Part shown: positions 12,822-15,235 of the stretch, piece by piece
Layout of the letters: the number at the start of each line of letters is the position of its first letter
Numbering within the stretch: position 1 is the first letter of the stretch
Origin: Phycisphaerae bacterium
GTDB lineage: Bacteria; Planctomycetota; Phycisphaerae; Sedimentisphaerales; UBA12454
NCBI GenBank assembly: GCA_028712345.1
Contig: JAQTQF010000016.1
Location: 1-15,235, forward strand
Length of the DNA stretch: 15,235 bases
Direction: 5' to 3'
Notes under the pieces: model-generated
What the model was told of the DNA's origin: nothing
Database searches by the model: none
Seen by the model: only the letters and a program-made list of their open reading frames with translations
Program-made: the position numbers and the translations under genes

Positions 12822-15235
12822 ATGAAAAAGGCAATAAGAATAATCTGGATTTGCTTTATATTTTTGATCCTTGTTTCGCCGACTAATGCCGAGGTTGTGC
12901 TTACTATAAACGGTATTGATGCAGCGAAAGAGCCTGCTGAAATAGAAGGCAAGGAAAAACTCTTGATTGCTATCGATGGTAAGACTGAAAAGGATGTTGA
13001 TTACTCTGTGACATCTGAAATGGGTTGCAAAATTGAGCTAATCACGGAGCAGATATCTTTAGCAGAGAAGCCGCAGGATTACTATCTGTTTAAGTTTGAA
13101 GAAAAAATTGGTATGGGCACTGTGAATCTTTATGCAGACGACAAACACATTTATCAGCTTGTTCTTTTTTACAACCCTGAGACTGATAAGGTAATCACTT
13201 TCGGCATTGGCTATGATGCCTTGCATTGGGTGCCTCCTGTTGAGAAACCATTAGCAGTGAGCCATTTAGAGCCTGAAACATTTGAACAGGAACTGGTAGT
13301 ACCTGATGCTCTTCAATCATGGAGATTTAAACATAGAGAGAAAAGTCAGGATAAGGTTCTAATGACTTGTCCTTCTTCAAGCCAAGTTAGCAAGACAATT
13401 ATTACTTCAAAAGAAGTTAGAGGTTCTGAAAGAACATTTGCTATAACTACTGACAATGGTGAACTGTTATTAGACGGAGGTGTTGTGGATGTTATTAACG
13501 ACATCACAACAAATACTGTATGGATATCAGATAATACTTATCACATCTTGAATCCTATCGATGTTAATGGTGCAATGCTTGTTATTGAGCCAGGCACTAT
13601 AGTAGAGTTCGCTGCAGGTGTTAGTGCAGGAATTAGGACTGTGAGTGGAGGTGTTGTTATTTCTAGAGGTACTGCTCAAAACCCCATTGTGTTTACATCA
13701 GATTCAGCAACTCCAGTGTATAACGATTATTATTGTCCATTGTATATAACTGAGACAGGTTCAACCGCAACGGAGATGATGTACACTATCGTGGAATGGG
13801 CTTATGCAGGAATTGTTGTATTAAATAGGAATCTTGACAAGAACATTGAGAACAATTACTTCGTGAATTGTGTTTATGGTATTGTTGAGTACGGACCTGA
13901 GCATACCAATATCGTCAACAACCTTTGTTTTGGCTCATATTATAGCGGTATCGAGGTTTATTTAGCCTCAACTACTGGATTAGCAGATGCTAATAGTGTT
14001 ATATACATTGAGAACAACACCTGTGACTATTACCAAGATAATGGAATTACGGTTCATGGTGTTACAGCAAACGAAGACTCTGGCTTTGTCTTTATTGCGA
14101 ACAATATTGTTTCAGGCTCTTATGTTGCAGGACTCAATCTTGTTGATGGATACATGTATGCATCTGTATTGAATACAGGGTATTATGATAATGTTGCTAA
14201 CAAGAACTGGGAGTTTGATGAGCTAAATCCTATTATAATGACTATAAATCCCTATGAAACTGGTACGAGTGGTTATGCTCCTATCTGTTATCTCAATCAG
14301 TCATGTGACTTCATTGATGCCGGTAGTCTCTTACCGGAACAGACACAGTTTGTTGGCAAGACCACCTCTACAACTCTTGTTCCCGATGGTAATGTAGCTG
14401 ATATTGGTTTTCATTATCCCAATTGGGATCATGTGAACACTGGTGAGGGCGATTACTATGCAGGAGACCTTGATGAGAACTTAGTAGTTGATTTCAGAGA
14501 CTTTGCTGTTCTTGCTAATAGTTGGCTTGACACTTATGACATAAATGCTTTAGCGGATATGTGTGGTAATTGGTTAATTACTGGTGGACCTGCACCTAAT
14601 CTTTTGCCTACTTTTGACCAAGATTCTAATAACTTGAGCGATTATGTAAGAGTAACTACTTCTATCTCCGATCCTCAGATTCATATGGCATGGCTTATGA
14701 TAGACGGCGAGAAGTATGGTGAGTTCGGAGAGTCAGATTATGGATATAACATAGATGTGAAGACTGAGCAATTTACTAATGGAATCCATTCTGTTAAGAT
14801 TGTTTTCATGTATGGGGATTCTGTGATTTGTTCGGAAGCTATTCCCTGCACATTTAATAATGAGGTTAGCATGCTCATTAGAGGCGATGGTTTTACACCA
14901 GGTGAGGATTATCATCTATACGGTCTGGCTACTGGTACTTACCTTGTTGAGATAGTAGATATAATTAATAGTTCTACAATCTATTCACAGAGTTTTGTGG
15001 ATGGACTCAACGCCCATGTGAGTGCAGCTTCTTTCACTGAAGAAGATGGAGCTTATGAACTCGGTATTAAGGCAGAGACATTGCTGCTTTCTGCTTCTTG
15101 GAGAGATGTAGTTAAGAGAATTGTCGGAAGAAAGTTCAAGAAGAAAGATTTTCCGCAAGATTGCAGCGTTAAGATGGTTATATTTGTTGGCAATAAGTCG
15201 CTTGAGAAAGCTAAGGAAAAATGCTGGAAAACAGC
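12822..15235 (+). CDS. Large secreted beta-helix protein with internal dockerin-like motif, 3' end cut
   Basis: The frame is open for 804 codons to the window end, so the C-terminus is unseen. AGGGA lies 6 bp before the ATG. A signal peptide ends near TNA (residue 23). Residues about 24-225 are beta-rich and unrecognised. From about 230 to 540 the pattern is that of right-handed parallel beta-helix proteins (for example NPIDVNGAMLVIEPGTIVEF, then many short strands with N-rich turns such as NNYFVN, NNLCF, NNTCDY and NNIVSG). Residues 548-569 hold a dockerin-like GDLDENLVVDFRDF motif ending LANSWL, then a second half ending CGNWL. Residues about 590-690 look like an Ig-like sandwich (IDGEKYGEF, NGIHSVKIVF). 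The last part turns basic (RIVGRKFKKK, 766-775) and may begin an alpha/beta domain. Codons are AT-rich (many GTT, GGT, CTT, AGA) compared with neighbours. Likely a cell-surface or extracellular protein; polysaccharide binding or cleavage is possible but no catalytic motif is identified. Confidence 0.75.
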   Translation, partial: MKKAIRIIWICFIFLILVSPTNAEVVLTINGIDAAKEPAEIEGKEKLLIAIDGKTEKDVDYSVTSEMGCKIELITEQISLAEKPQDYYLFKFEEKIGMGTVNLYADDKHIYQLVLFYNPETDKVITFGIGYDALHWVPPVEKPLAVSHLEPETFEQELVVPDALQSWRFKHREKSQDKVLMTCPSSSQVSKTIITSKEVRGSERTFAITTDNGELLLDGGVVDVINDITTNTVWISDNTYHILNPIDVNGAMLVIEPGTIVEFAAGVSAGIRTVSGGVVISRGTAQNPIVFTSDSATPVYNDYYCPLYITETGSTATEMMYTIVEWAYAGIVVLNRNLDKNIENNYFVNCVYGIVEYGPEHTNIVNNLCFGSYYSGIEVYLASTTGLADANSVIYIENNTCDYYQDNGITVHGVTANEDSGFVFIANNIVSGSYVAGLNLVDGYMYASVLNTGYYDNVANKNWEFDELNPIIMTINPYETGTSGYAPICYLNQSCDFIDAGSLLPEQTQFVGKTTSTTLVPDGNVADIGFHYPNWDHVNTGEGDYYAGDLDENLVVDFRDFAVLANSWLDTYDINALADMCGNWLITGGPAPNLLPTFDQDSNNLSDYVRVTTSISDPQIHMAWLMIDGEKYGEFGESDYGYNIDVKTEQFTNGIHSVKIVFMYGDSVICSEAIPCTFNNEVSMLIRGDGFTPGEDYHLYGLATGTYLVEIVDIINSSTIYSQSFVDGLNAHVSAASFTEEDGAYELGIKAETLLLSASWRDVVKRIVGRKFKKKDFPQDCSVKMVIFVGNKSLEKAKEKCWKT

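Overview
The window looks like a piece of a Planctomycetota chromosome, most likely class Phycisphaerae near the Sedimentisphaerales. This is inferred from three things: a type III glutamine synthetase, a secreted beta-helix protein carrying the GDxDxxxxVDxxDFxxLAxxWL dockerin-like motif common in that group, and the general flavour of the proteins. No rRNA or tRNA is present to confirm it. Most genes are moderate in GC; the last one (from 12822) is visibly AT-richer.

Layout. Positions 1-1991 (minus strand) hold a two-gene unit: a PTS EIIA domain fused to two CBS domains, then an ArsB/NhaD/SLC13-type permease cut by the window edge. A divergent EamA transporter follows (2275-3174, plus). Next come minus-strand genes: a SAM methyltransferase with a TTG start (3252-4091), a GT-B glycosyltransferase (4214-5323) and a panB homologue (5330-6157). 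The last two are only 6 bp apart. From 6320 the plus strand carries a small Cys-containing secreted protein with a promoter that suggests a leaderless mRNA, then a TPR-like protein. A 456-bp gap follows, holding a foldable segment and a MITE-like inverted repeat. After it come type III glutamine synthetase (7667-9775) and glutamine-dependent NAD synthetase (9882-11510). A convergent short pyruvate kinase (11558-12589, minus) and a divergent large secreted protein (12822 to the window end, plus) complete the window.

How the genes fit together. Glutamine synthetase makes the glutamine that NadE uses as nitrogen donor, so these neighbours are metabolically linked. The EIIA-CBS protein is translationally close to the permease and is probably its regulator. 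The other genes are housekeeping or surface functions without an evident shared pathway. I see no defence system, CRISPR array, transposase or phage gene.

The most unusual material is non-coding. There are 7- and 8-bp tandem repeat arrays in three intergenic regions, two of which run into the 3' ends of genes and supply their stop codons. There are also two copies of a MITE-like repeat flanking glutamine synthetase, and a multi-stem foldable segment upstream of it.
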